From: Acidobacteriaceae bacterium
GTDB lineage: Bacteria > Acidobacteriota > Terriglobia > Terriglobales > Acidobacteriaceae
DNA: 62,113 nt
NCBI GenBank assembly: GCA_003134815.1
Contig: PLCO01000061.1
Coordinates: forward strand, 1 to 62,113
Direction of reading: 5' to 3'
Shown here: positions 9,005 to 17,192 of the stretch, one piece after another
How the letters are laid out: each line of letters opens with the position of its first letter
How positions within the stretch are numbered: the first letter of the stretch is position 1
Notes under the pieces: generated by a model
Told to the model about the DNA's origin: nothing
Database searches by the model: none
The model's input: only the letters and a program-made list of their open reading frames with translations
Translations under genes and position numbers: made by a program

Positions 9005-9856
9005 CTATTTGCGCCCGAGCCGGAAGCAGTAGGTCACTTGAAACAAGCCGTTATCGATGCCTGGATTGACCTGTGCAGTTCCGTGATTCGACATGTGGTG
9101 GTAGCGGTATTCGAAGCGGACGGATCGGGTTTTGCCGCGATAAAATTCAACTCCTGCGCCAAGGTCGAAGGTGAAATTGAACGAGCCTGCGTTGTCGATT
9201 GGAATCTGACGCGTGGAGTACATGTACCCGCCGTGGCCGACGAAAAACGGCTGGGCCGAGTGGAGCGGCAAAAAGTTCCACTGGAACCCGACAGGCGACA
9301 TCGCTTCGCCCATTGTCCACCGTCGACCGGAACAACTAAACGTGTCTGTGCCGCTGTAGGTGATTCCAGAGTCGGTGAAGGAGTAGTTCGACACGAGCGG
9401 GGTACAGATCACCATGGGATCCTGGCCAGCGATGATGATTGTTCCCACAGTTGGCGAGGTGGAATGAACAGTATCGATGCTCATTGGATCGCTCTCCAGT
9501 GCCACTGGGAGCAGCTCTCCGCTATATTGCCAATTCACAACGTTGTTTAGAAAAAGGCGGCGGTTATAGGAAATGCCAATATCCAGCAGCTCGCGGTTCT
9601 CGGAATATCCAAGCAGAATGTGGCTGGAGTCGGCGGAATAGGCGCCGAAGATTCCTAATGTATTTCGCCGCGCGTAGTACTCGCTGTGCGGCTGCGTTTG
9701 CGACGATAAGGCCGTGTTCGATGCGCACAGGATGGTCGCAATCGCAAGAAAATAAAACCAGATTCTGGTCAAGATTCCGGTCAAGATTCTGGTCAGGGGC
9801 GAGCCCGAATTTCTGCGATTCGGCACGGTGTGCTTCTTCCTGGCTGGCGGATGCAT
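9005..9856 (-). CDS. PagL-like acyloxyacyl hydrolase / outer-membrane beta-barrel
   Basis: A 283-residue exported protein resembling lipid A 3-O-deacylase (PagL family). An N-terminal hydrophobic segment (WFYFLAIATILCASNTALS) is followed by alternating beta-barrel-like strands. The C-terminus carries FEYRYHHMSNHGT and NPGIDNGLFQVTY, which matches the PagL signature (His-x-Ser-Asn near the C-terminus, catalytic His and Ser). Predicted role: outer-membrane remodelling of lipid A acyl chains. The frame is open to 9919 and would then overlap the divergent dipeptidase start. I prefer the ATG at 9856, although no clear Shine-Dalgarno is visible there. The N-terminus includes a triple 12-bp repeat (9760-9795). 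Family call likely, activity inferred. Confidence 0.7.
   Translation of the reverse strand: MHPPARKKHTVPNRRNSGSPLTRILTGILTRIWFYFLAIATILCASNTALSSQTQPHSEYYARRNTLGIFGAYSADSSHILLGYSENRELLDIGISYNRRLFLNNVVNWQYSGELLPVALESDPMSIDTVHSTSPTVGTIIIAGQDPMVICTPLVSNYSFTDSGITYSGTDTFSCSGRRWTMGEAMSPVGFQWNFLPLHSAQPFFVGHGGYMYSTRQIPIDNAGSFNFTFDLGAGVEFYRGKTRSVRFEYRYHHMSNHGTAQVNPGIDNGLFQVTYCFRLGRK
9760..9795. repeat. Three tandem 12-bp repeats in the PagL-like gene
   Basis: Three consecutive 12-bp units AGATTCTGGTCA with a single substitution in the middle copy. They encode repeated Leu-Thr-(Arg/Gly)-Ile just before the signal-anchor segment of the PagL-like protein. The reading frame is kept because the unit is four codons. 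Confidence 0.85.
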
Positions 9857-9917
9857 TGTTGTGGGGAGGCCTATACTTCTGTTTTGACTTTGAAATCGAT
9901 TGTAAGGGAGCGCCATC

Positions 9918-11288
9918 ATGTCTTCAGCTGCTGTTGCCTACGCCCGCGAAAACCACCCCCGCTATCTTGATGATTTGAAGGCTTTGCTTCGGATTCCCTC
10001 CGTCTCCACGCTACCGGAGCACAAGGGCGACTGCCGCAAAGCCGCCGAGACGCTGCTGGCCGAGCTGAAGCGCATCGGAATGGAAAACGCTCGCCTGATC
10101 GAGACCGAAGGCCATCCGCTGGTTTATGCCGACTGGCTGCGCGCGGCGGGCAAGCCCACCGTGCTCGTCTACGGCCATTACGATGTACAACCGCCGGACC
10201 CACTCGACGAGTGGCTCTCACCGCCCTTTGAGCCGACGGAGCGGAATGGCAACCTTTACGCACGCGGCGCGGTTGACGACAAAGGCCAGGTGGTTGCGCA
10301 GGTGAAGGCGCTGGAGTCGCTGCTCGGCGCCAATCGCGCGCTGCCGATCAATGTGCGAGTCATTTTCGAAGGAGAAGAAGAGGTTGGAGGGGAGGGAATT
10401 GCGGAGTACGTTGCGTCAAAGCCCGCAAATCTCAAGGCCGACTTCGCGCTAGTCTCGGACACGGAACTTTTTGCGCCCGGCCTTCCTACCCTTTGCGTGG
10501 GCCTGCGCGGAATGATCTATACGGAACTTGAAGTTCGCGGCGCTAAGACCGATCTCCATTCCGGCATTTACGGCGGCGCGGCTCCCAATCCATTCGTCTC
10601 GCTGGCGCACATCATCGCCAAGCTCAAGGACGAGAATGGGCACATCCTCATTCCCGGCTTCTACGACGATGTCGTCCCGCCCAGCGCTGAGGAACTCGCC
10701 ACCTGGCGACAACTACCGTTTGACGAAGAGGAGTACCGCAAGACTGAAGTCGGCTCAAAGCAGTTGGTCGGCGAGCCGGGTTACAGCGTTCTGGAGCGCA
10801 CCTGGGCGCGGCCCACGCTCGATGTCCACGGAATTCCCGGCGGTTTTATTGGCGCAGGCGCCAAGACAGTGATTCCGGCCAAGGCCCTCGCCAAGGTCTC
10901 GATGCGCCTGGTTCCCAACCAGACGCCCGCCAAAGCCTTCGCGCTGTACAAAAGCTACGTTGAAAAAATTGCTCCCGCCGGTGTGGATGTCGAAGTTCGC
11001 CTGATCCACTCCGGTGATGCTTGCCTGATCCCCGTCGACAACCCCTACATTCGGGCGGCGACGCGCGCACTGCACGAAGTCTGGGGTAAGGACACGGTCT
11101 TCATCCGTTCCGGCGGGTCGATTCCGATTGTCGGCGACTTCGATCGCCATCTGGGCCTGCCCAGCATCATGATGGGCTTCGGACTGCCTGACGACAATCT
11201 CCACGCTCCCAACGAAAAGTTCAACCTGAAGAATTTCGCACTGGGAATTGAATCGCTGATACGGTTCCTGGAGGAAGTGGGCAGGTGA
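9918..11288 (+). CDS. M20 family dipeptidase (CNDP-like metallopeptidase)
   Basis: A 456-residue cytoplasmic dinuclear-zinc peptidase of the M20/carnosinase-like group, predicted to cleave dipeptides. Visible metal and catalytic motifs are YGHYDVQPPDP (His and Asp), ARGAVDDKGQV (bridging Asp), FEGEEEVGGEG (catalytic Glu plus ligand Glu), DTELF, and a C-terminal LHAPNEKF with the last His ligand. The dimerisation (lid) domain sits between, around residues 205-320. Length and order are typical. The ATG lies 7 nt after a GGGAGCG Shine-Dalgarno. It is divergent from the PagL-like gene and followed by an unusual short-repeat stretch before mobA. Confidence 0.92.
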   Translation: MSSAAVAYARENHPRYLDDLKALLRIPSVSTLPEHKGDCRKAAETLLAELKRIGMENARLIETEGHPLVYADWLRAAGKPTVLVYGHYDVQPPDPLDEWLSPPFEPTERNGNLYARGAVDDKGQVVAQVKALESLLGANRALPINVRVIFEGEEEVGGEGIAEYVASKPANLKADFALVSDTELFAPGLPTLCVGLRGMIYTELEVRGAKTDLHSGIYGGAAPNPFVSLAHIIAKLKDENGHILIPGFYDDVVPPSAEELATWRQLPFDEEEYRKTEVGSKQLVGEPGYSVLERTWARPTLDVHGIPGGFIGAGAKTVIPAKALAKVSMRLVPNQTPAKAFALYKSYVEKIAPAGVDVEVRLIHSGDACLIPVDNPYIRAATRALHEVWGKDTVFIRSGGSIPIVGDFDRHLGLPSIMMGFGLPDDNLHAPNEKFNLKNFALGIESLIRFLEEVGR

Positions 11289-11296
11289 ACGAAAGA

Positions 11297-11395
11297 CAGG
11301 GACTCGGGACGTAGGGACTAGGGACTAGGGACGTCGGGACTAGCGACTAGCGACTAAGGTGACAAGGGAACAAGGGAACAAGGGAAGAGGGAAGG
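11297..11395. repeat. Degenerate 7-8 bp repeats (GGGACTA / AAGGGAAC type)
   Basis: The ~110 bp between the dipeptidase stop and the mobA start is almost wholly built of short units. GGGACTC, GGGACGTA and GGGACTA (twice) come first, then GGGACGTC, GGGACTA and GCGACTA (twice). They shift into three copies of AAGGGAA(C/G). Similar strings recur at 45801, 53034 and 56857. The units run into the mobA Shine-Dalgarno region. Confidence 0.85.
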
Positions 11396-11400
11396 GATCG

Positions 11401-12105
11401 ATGCGGTACGCTACGCCCAAGATGACAGAGCGTACAGCCTCGACAGACGATTGCGACGCAGCCGGATTTGTGCTCGCCGGCGGCCAGTCCAGCCGCATGG
11501 GGCGAGACAAAGCACTCTTGCCGTTTGCCGGCCCGCCGCTTATCGCACACGCGCTGTCTACTCTGTTTGAGGCCGGCCTTTCGACCGCGATTGCAGGCGC
11601 CGATCCGTCCGCGCGTGCTGCACTCTCCGCGTATGCGCCTGTCGTCGATGACCCGGAGCCCGGCCTCGGACCGCTGGCCGGCATCTGCGCCGCATTGGCT
11701 GCCAACTCAGCGCGGTTCGCCGTTTTTCTTCCCGTCGACCTTCCTTTACTGCCGCCTTCGCTTATCGTTTATTTGCTCTACCACGCGCGAATCACCGGTT
11801 CCGCCGTCACTGTGGCTTCGGTTAATGGCTTCGCTCAGACATTTCCAGTCGTTCTTGACCGCTTCACTCTGCCCGCGCTCCAAGATGAACTGCACTCGGG
11901 ACGGCGAGGCTGCTTTTCAGCATTCCGAGGGGCGGCGAGTCGCTTAGATCAACCGATCGCCGGCGTTGCCGTCGAGTTGCTCGCGCAGTCCGGCCAGGTT
12001 TCGCATCCGCTCGGTCTGCCCCCCATTCACTGGTTTCTCAACGTGAACAGCCCTCAGGACCTCCGCCGCGCCGAGGCACTTGGAGCGGTTCCGCAGTTGC
12101 AGTAG
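11401..12105 (+). CDS. mobA: Molybdenum cofactor guanylyltransferase
   Basis: A 234-residue MobA-like nucleotidyltransferase that would attach GMP to molybdopterin. The N-terminal signature is clear: GFVLAGGQSSRMGRDKALLPF (nucleotide-binding LAGGxSxRMGxDKA), followed by DDPEPGLGPLAGI and FLPVDLPLLP (metal-binding Asp). The C-terminal half is less conserved, as usual in the family. I chose the ATG at 11401 because a GGAAGGGA Shine-Dalgarno directly precedes it; ATG 11422 is an alternative. No other molybdopterin gene is in the window, so it is an isolated cofactor gene. Confidence 0.85.
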   Translation: MRYATPKMTERTASTDDCDAAGFVLAGGQSSRMGRDKALLPFAGPPLIAHALSTLFEAGLSTAIAGADPSARAALSAYAPVVDDPEPGLGPLAGICAALAANSARFAVFLPVDLPLLPPSLIVYLLYHARITGSAVTVASVNGFAQTFPVVLDRFTLPALQDELHSGRRGCFSAFRGAASRLDQPIAGVAVELLAQSGQVSHPLGLPPIHWFLNVNSPQDLRRAEALGAVPQLQ

Positions 12106-12267
12106 CCATTTCTGGCCTCATTACTGGGCGGATTTTACTTCCACCCCACAGACGAAGACCTGTCTGCGGGGGCCCCGGTTAAGGAAAAATCCACTTCACG
12201 TTCACGGTTTCAAGACGCATTAACTGCGGAACCGCTGTGATCACGCGCCATCGCGTAAGCTTTATGC

Positions 12268-13179
12268 ATGGCGTTGTTCGAATCCCCTGCCAAGCCGGAT
12301 CCGTTGCCTCCGCCGAAGGGAGAGCACGAGCCGGGCCTGGAGGCGAAGCTTGACGCGGAGCTCGATGCGCTCGCCCGCCCCGTGGACTTCGCTCCCCATC
12401 AAGCGTCCGCCATCTCCTCAGAGCCTTCGAAGCCGATCATCGTCTTCGATAACGTCTCGATTTCATTCGATGGCCGTTCCGTGCTGGAGAACGTCAGTTT
12501 TCACGTCGGACGCGGCCAGACTTTGTGCATCCTCGGCCGCAGCGGCGTGGGAAAGTCAGTTTCGCTGCGCATGCTGATGGGTTTTCTCAAACCAGATTCC
12601 GGCTTGATCCAGGTCGAAGGGCAGGAGATCACAGGCCTCGACGAGGAAGGCATGCGCGCTATTCGCAAGCGCATCACCATGGTGTTTCAGAACGGCGCTC
12701 TGTTCGATTCCATGAGCGTCCGGGAGAATGTTGCGTTTCCTTTGCGCGAGAAGGGTGGTCTGGCTGAAGACCAGGTGAACCTGATTGTTGACCGGCTGAT
12801 TGCCCTGGCCGGCGCGGAAGATGTGGTCGACACTTTTCCGGCCAGCCTTTCAACCGGGCGCAAACGTGCTGTGGCGATGGCTCGAGCGCTGGCTGCTCAA
12901 CCGGAGATCGTTCTGTACGACGAGCCCACGACCATGGTCGATCCCATCACGGCCCGTCGCCTTGGCGGGCTCATTCAGCGCCTGAAGCACCAGCTCGGAT
13001 TTACCAGCATTGTGGTCACGCACGATACCCGCTTCGCCCAGAAGCTTGCCGATACGGTGCTGTTCCTGCACAAGGGCCGGGCGCTCTTCTTTGGTCCTCT
13101 TAGTGCCTTTCTTGAGTCAGCCGATGCTGAGATTCGGCGGTTTCTGGCCCTGGACGCATACGTATTACCATTAGATTAA
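12268..13179 (+). CDS. MlaF-type ABC transporter ATP-binding protein
   Basis: A 303-residue ABC ATPase of the Mla/Ttg2A group, which energises phospholipid or lipid traffic across the periplasm. An extra ~55-residue Pro/Ala-rich N-terminal tail precedes the domain. Walker A is GRSGVGKS (90-97), the Q-loop lies in MVFQNGALFDSMSV, the signature is LSTGRKRAV (the LSTG form rather than LSGG), Walker B is IVLYDEPTT, and the H-loop is VVTHD. Unlike canonical mla operons, no permease (MlaE), MCE protein (MlaD) or MlaB lies next to it; the next gene is a glycosyltransferase after 630 bp. Either the partners are elsewhere or it serves another permease. Confidence 0.82.
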   Translation: MALFESPAKPDPLPPPKGEHEPGLEAKLDAELDALARPVDFAPHQASAISSEPSKPIIVFDNVSISFDGRSVLENVSFHVGRGQTLCILGRSGVGKSVSLRMLMGFLKPDSGLIQVEGQEITGLDEEGMRAIRKRITMVFQNGALFDSMSVRENVAFPLREKGGLAEDQVNLIVDRLIALAGAEDVVDTFPASLSTGRKRAVAMARALAAQPEIVLYDEPTTMVDPITARRLGGLIQRLKHQLGFTSIVVTHDTRFAQKLADTVLFLHKGRALFFGPLSAFLESADAEIRRFLALDAYVLPLD

Positions 13180-13808
13180 AAGAGTTATGAAGCCTTAACC
13201 TTACGGCTGTAGAATGGACTTACCGGGGAGAATGCCCCTCCGGTAGCCAATTCGTTGCATTCGCATGTAATCAGTCAGCGGTATGATTTCTCTTCGTAAT
13301 CATTCCTCACTCTGGATCAAACTGGGGTCAAGCGATTGCACCTGACATTGTGTCGAATTCGGCGCAGGAAGCAACGCTCAGAAGCTTCCACGCCTCTAAA
13401 TAATGAAGAAGAACGCATTCGGTTTGTTGGTCTTACAGCACTCCAATCCTTAAAGAGTGTTCATGCGCTCGTTCCGGGCCTGACATTGAAGGCAATGTTT
13501 CCTCGGACGAATTTTGCTTCGAACACGCTTGCCGCCGGACAAATGGGCAAGTGTACCGCGCAGGCGGCGAGCTGCAACTCTGTCGGGCATGTCGCGTCGT
13601 TGAATTTGGGTCCCAGCCGGCAAACTCTCTGTAGAGAACCGATCGAGAGAAAACCGACCAGGATAAAGGCGATCACGCAGAATCGCGCTCGACTCGAAGC
13701 TAGTTTCATCGAGCCTTGTTTCTCTCGTGTCGCACATCAACCCAAGTACGCCGTAGTCAAGAGTGTATTTCAGGCACTGCAAAAAAGTTTGAGGTCTGCG
13801 TAGCGCAA
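13180..13808. other. 629-bp gap with hairpin and a possible small minus-strand gene
   Basis: No confident gene. After the MlaF stop there is an imperfect hairpin at 13221-13245 (TACCGG paired with CCGGTA, GC-rich inside), perhaps its terminator. Overlapping frames on both strands between 13336 and 13917 look mostly like composition shadows. The exception is a short minus-strand frame at 13461-13709 listed separately. The rest must contain the promoter of the glycosylphosphotransferase. Confidence 0.5.
13461..13709 (-). CDS. Possible small Cys-containing secreted protein
   Basis: An 82-residue candidate on the strand opposite its neighbours. It begins with a basic N-terminus and a hydrophobic stretch (FCVIAFILVGFLSIG, residues 10-24), as in a signal peptide. 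Four cysteines follow at 30, 41, 50 and 57. An AAGG lies a few bases before the ATG. No family is recognised, and the reading could be chance because overlapping frames are open on the other strand. It is listed because the signal-peptide layout is better than expected for a shadow frame. Confidence 0.3.
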   Translation of the reverse strand: MKLASSRARFCVIAFILVGFLSIGSLQRVCRLGPKFNDATCPTELQLAACAVHLPICPAASVFEAKFVRGNIAFNVRPGTSA

Positions 13809-15323
13809 ATGGCGAGTTCAGATTTCTGGCAAAGGCTGTCATCATCGCTGGCTGCTTCAGCAGAGTGGGAAGTGGGAGCAGCGGGTAATTCCTCGAGGGG
13901 TTCGCGAGGTACCGCAAAGCTGTGGATGGTGATGGATGCCTTTACGGTTGTTCTGGCAGCGATGGCGGCTACACTCCACAAATTTCACGCCACCCCGGTG
14001 GAAGGCGCGCGGAACTTCTTCCATGGCACAATGTTCCACGGCCTGTCGGTGTGGATTCTGTCTGCTCTTCTGTGCGGATTCACCTGCGCGTTGCTTGTCA
14101 CCAGCCGTCGCCTGCATCTGTATACGCCGATGCACATGACCAACTTCCTCCACGAACAGAGGATGAGCGCTCAGGCCTGCCTTACCTCCGGCCTATTGCT
14201 TACGGGCACGCTCTATCTGGTGAGAGCAGGCAATATTCCCCGCGGCATTGTGCTGGAAACCATCGGACTGGTCGCCATCGGGCTGGGATTGCGCCGCCTG
14301 ATCTATCGCATTCTGCTTTACCGCCGCTTCGATCGAGGGCTTGATACGCGCAATGTGCTGATTGTTGGGACGGGCCTTGAGGCACAGGCTCTGCGTCAAC
14401 ACCTGGAGAAGATTCGCCACCTGGGCTACACGTTCAAGGGTTTTATTGAGCTGCCCGGCTGCTCGCCGCATGTGGATGTGACGGCCGACATCGTCGGCAA
14501 CCTCGAGACTCTCTTCCAGCACACCCGCAAGCAGTTCATCGACGAAATCTTTTTCACTACCCCATGCGAACGCGGCATTGTGCAGAACGTGCTGGAGCAG
14601 GCCCGCGTGCATGGAGTGGATTTGCGCGTTATTCCCGATCTCTACGATGGCCTGGCCTGGAACAGCCCAATCGAATACATCGGCCAGTTTCCCACCATCC
14701 CGCTCCACCGCGGCGCGGTGCCTGAGATCGGCCTGATCTTCAAGCGCGTTTTCGACGCCGTCTTTTCCACCCTGGTTATCATTTTGTTCTCGCCCGTGCT
14801 GTTGGCCATCGCCATCGCCGTCAAATTCGATTCTCCGGGCCCGGTGCTCTATACCTCGGAGCGCATCGGCAAGAAAGGCGTCGTCTTTCGCTGCGTGAAG
14901 TTCCGGACCATGGTGCGCGATGCCGACACGCGCCGCGCCGAGATCATGCACATGAACGAGCGCGACGATGTGCTTTTCAAGGTCTCAAACGACCCCCGTA
15001 TTACGCGGCTGGGCCGCTTCCTGCGCAAATATTCACTGGATGAGTTGCCGCAGTTTATCAACGTGCTGCGTGGCGAGATGAGCATTGTAGGTCCGCGTCC
15101 GCCGCTCGCAGGCGAGGTACACAATTACGATCTTGACCACCTGCGCCGCCTCGACGTCACGCCCGGCATTACAGGACTGTGGCAGGTGCAGGGCCGCCAG
15201 GATCCGTCATTCGCCAGCTATGTCTCGCTAGACGTGAGCTACATTGACAACTGGAGCATCTGGCTGGACTTCAAGATCATCATGCGCACCATTGCCGTGG
15301 TGTTTTCGGGGACGGGGACCTAG
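13809..15323 (+). CDS. Undecaprenyl-phosphate glycosylphosphotransferase (exopolysaccharide initiation)
   Basis: A 504-residue membrane enzyme of the polyprenyl glycosylphosphotransferase (WbaP/WcaJ) family. It starts exopolysaccharide or O-antigen synthesis by moving a sugar-1-phosphate to undecaprenyl phosphate. Several N-terminal TM segments (about 40-60, 75-98, 122-140, 150-165) precede a cytoplasmic nucleotide-binding-like domain (VLIVGTGLEAQ). A TM/hairpin follows near 322-345 and then the catalytic bacterial sugar transferase domain with KFDSPGPVLYTSERIGKKG, FRCVKFRTMV, SLDELPQFINVL, MSIVGPRPP and PGITGLWQVQGR. I chose ATG 13809 since the frame upstream is intergenic. No other polysaccharide genes are adjacent, which is unusual for this family. 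Confidence 0.9.
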   Translation: MASSDFWQRLSSSLAASAEWEVGAAGNSSRGSRGTAKLWMVMDAFTVVLAAMAATLHKFHATPVEGARNFFHGTMFHGLSVWILSALLCGFTCALLVTSRRLHLYTPMHMTNFLHEQRMSAQACLTSGLLLTGTLYLVRAGNIPRGIVLETIGLVAIGLGLRRLIYRILLYRRFDRGLDTRNVLIVGTGLEAQALRQHLEKIRHLGYTFKGFIELPGCSPHVDVTADIVGNLETLFQHTRKQFIDEIFFTTPCERGIVQNVLEQARVHGVDLRVIPDLYDGLAWNSPIEYIGQFPTIPLHRGAVPEIGLIFKRVFDAVFSTLVIILFSPVLLAIAIAVKFDSPGPVLYTSERIGKKGVVFRCVKFRTMVRDADTRRAEIMHMNERDDVLFKVSNDPRITRLGRFLRKYSLDELPQFINVLRGEMSIVGPRPPLAGEVHNYDLDHLRRLDVTPGITGLWQVQGRQDPSFASYVSLDVSYIDNWSIWLDFKIIMRTIAVVFSGTGT

Positions 15324-15328
15324 GACGC

Positions 15329-16897
15329 CTAGACCAGGCCGCTGGCCTGCTTGACCTCGACATTCCGCAGTTCGTGAACTGAGTCCGCTGGCATCTTTAC
15401 TTCGGCCGGCTTCGATGCCAAGCCGGTTTGCGGCGTGCGCTCTATTCGCGGTTCAGTGTTCCTCCGCACCCTGAGATTGTTGATCGCATACTCCACGTAA
15501 GGCGACTTCAGCTCCGGATCCTTGCCCAGAAAACGGCATGTCGCTGTCACCTGTTCCACGATGAAGGTCGGTTGGAAACCGGCGAGTTCCAGTTCTTTTT
15601 CTTTGGTGATCATGTAGACGATGAAATCGAAGACTTCATCGCTCAGGGCGAGTTTGTGCCGCGCGCATTCCATCTGGAAGATGCGGCGGAACTGGTCCAG
15701 GCCGGGCGGGCCCACTTCGATTTTGTAGGGGAGCCGGCGGAGAAAGGCCGGATCCATCAGGTCTTCAGGATTCAAGTTGGTGGCGAAGATCACGATTTCT
15801 TCAAAGGGGATGCTGAAACTGGCGCCCGAGCGCAACTTCAGATAGTCGACCCGGCTTTCCATGGGCACGATCCAGCGGTTCAAAAGGTCTCTTGGACTCA
15901 CGAACTGACGGCCGAAGTCATCGATGAGGAAACAGCCGCCGAGCGCCTTCATGTGGAGCGGCGCTTCGTAGTAGTGCCCTTTCTCGTCGTAGCGAAGGTC
16001 GAGCATGTCCAGAGTGAGTTCGCCTCCGGCCACCACGAAAGGCCTGCGGCAAGTGACCCAGCGCCTGTCGTGTGTTTCGCGGAGGAAGCTGGAAGGGCTG
16101 GCAGCACTGTCTTCAATTTTTGTTTCCCGACTGGCCTGGATATGGAGCCTGGGATCAAAGAAGCGGATAATCTGGCCCTCAACGGTAATGGCGTAAGGGA
16201 CGTGAATCAAATCCTGAAAGACGCTGGCGAAACTCATCGCGACGGAGGTCTTGCCATTTCCCGGCGGTCCATAGAGCAGGATTGCGCGGCCGGAGTTCAG
16301 TGCGGGCCCGGCCTGCTCAACGATGGTCTCGTCAATCGTCAATTTCTCAATTGCCTTGTGCACTTGTTCCAGCGTGACGCGCTCGTTGGTCGGCTTTTGC
16401 ATGTTCACGCGGTCGATGAATTCAGCAAGCGTCACCGGCGCGGGGCCAATGTATCCCGACCTCGTCAGCGCCTCAAGGGTCCATCGCTTGCCCTCGTCGG
16501 TCATGGCATAGCGCATGTCCAGAACGCTGTCAGAGCTCATTGCTCCCAGCGTATAGATCAGTTGCCGCTCAATTGCGAGCTTGGCCAGGTCCATCACAAT
16601 GTGCTGGGGAAGCTTGATGCCATCGGCAATCTGCCCGATCTTTTCCAGGCGCCCGGTGAAAACCAGCTTCATGAACAGGGCCAGCAGATCGGTGTCGTCG
16701 ATTCCCGTGGCCTGGATGTCGGCGGGTTCCTGAGGCACGCGGTGAATGAACCGCTCGATTGTGCGCGCGTCAATCGCGCCGAGCGCAACCAGATTGTCGC
16801 CCAGCGAACCGCCCTGCGAAACCTGCCGCTCAAGGGCCGCACTGACGTCCAGTTCCGTGACGAGGTTGCCACGGACCAGCAGTTCGCCCAATCTCAT
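15329..16897 (-). CDS. AAA ATPase with N-terminal MshEN-like domain
   Basis: A 522-residue protein of unusual architecture. Residues 1-55 (LGELLVRGNLVTELDVSAALERQ, then LGDNLVALGAID) look like the MshEN/GspE N-terminal fold found in type II secretion and type IV pilus ATPases and in c-di-GMP effectors. A helical, winged-helix-like linker follows (60-200). Then comes an AAA domain with Walker A GPPGNGKTS (210-218), Walker B-like GCFLIDDF (321-328, DD in place of DE), a sensor-1-like ATNLN (372-376) and arginines at 387-388. It is not a GspE/PilB-type motor, since the ATPase core is MoxR/Rubisco-activase-like. Convergent with the glycosylphosphotransferase (5-bp gap). Function unknown; assembly or remodelling of a surface system is inference. 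Confidence 0.75.
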   Translation of the reverse strand: MRLGELLVRGNLVTELDVSAALERQVSQGGSLGDNLVALGAIDARTIERFIHRVPQEPADIQATGIDDTDLLALFMKLVFTGRLEKIGQIADGIKLPQHIVMDLAKLAIERQLIYTLGAMSSDSVLDMRYAMTDEGKRWTLEALTRSGYIGPAPVTLAEFIDRVNMQKPTNERVTLEQVHKAIEKLTIDETIVEQAGPALNSGRAILLYGPPGNGKTSVAMSFASVFQDLIHVPYAITVEGQIIRFFDPRLHIQASRETKIEDSAASPSSFLRETHDRRWVTCRRPFVVAGGELTLDMLDLRYDEKGHYYEAPLHMKALGGCFLIDDFGRQFVSPRDLLNRWIVPMESRVDYLKLRSGASFSIPFEEIVIFATNLNPEDLMDPAFLRRLPYKIEVGPPGLDQFRRIFQMECARHKLALSDEVFDFIVYMITKEKELELAGFQPTFIVEQVTATCRFLGKDPELKSPYVEYAINNLRVRRNTEPRIERTPQTGLASKPAEVKMPADSVHELRNVEVKQASGLV

Positions 16898-17192
16898 TTG
16901 CGGTCCGATGGTATTCCCCCGCTTAAAGAAATCCGTCTACTGTAGGTTTTTTCGACCGCCCCAGGCCGACCTTTAGGGATAGGTCATATAGTGACAAATT
17001 TGATTCTAGGCAGCGACTTTCGTATAAATGAATCCCCCATTTGGGGGTCCGTCGCATAAGTGCTTAATAATGCAGTAACTTGGCCAGCCAGATTTGTCCG
17101 CAATCGTGTCTTAATCGCAGACTCTCTGGTCCCGTTAACTCCTTTTAACGCAGCAACCTCCTCGTCAAGCTCCCGCCATTTAAACTGGTTCT
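16898..17192. other. Divergent promoter region, AAA ATPase / nadE
   Basis: 295 bp between divergent starts. It is less GC-rich than the genes and contains a small perfect hairpin CCCCC-ATTT-GGGGG at 17034-17047. No ORF or RNA gene is evident. Promoters for both genes must lie here, but no hexamer pair is convincing. Confidence 0.5.

Noticed and set aside
11297..11395. Possible CRISPR-like array
   Set aside because: Units are 7-8 bp without spacers of constant length and no cas genes are nearby.
12272..12285. GTTCGAATCCCC resembling a tRNA T-arm
   Set aside because: It is the coding start of the MlaF gene (Leu-Phe-Glu-Ser-Pro). No acceptor stem, anticodon arm or CCA lies at tRNA spacing.
15428..16945. 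505-aa plus-strand frame opposite the AAA ATPase gene
   Set aside because: It is a long antisense open frame produced by high GC and codon bias of the real minus-strand gene. The product is Arg/His/Gln-rich with no domain, while the opposite strand shows a clear AAA domain.
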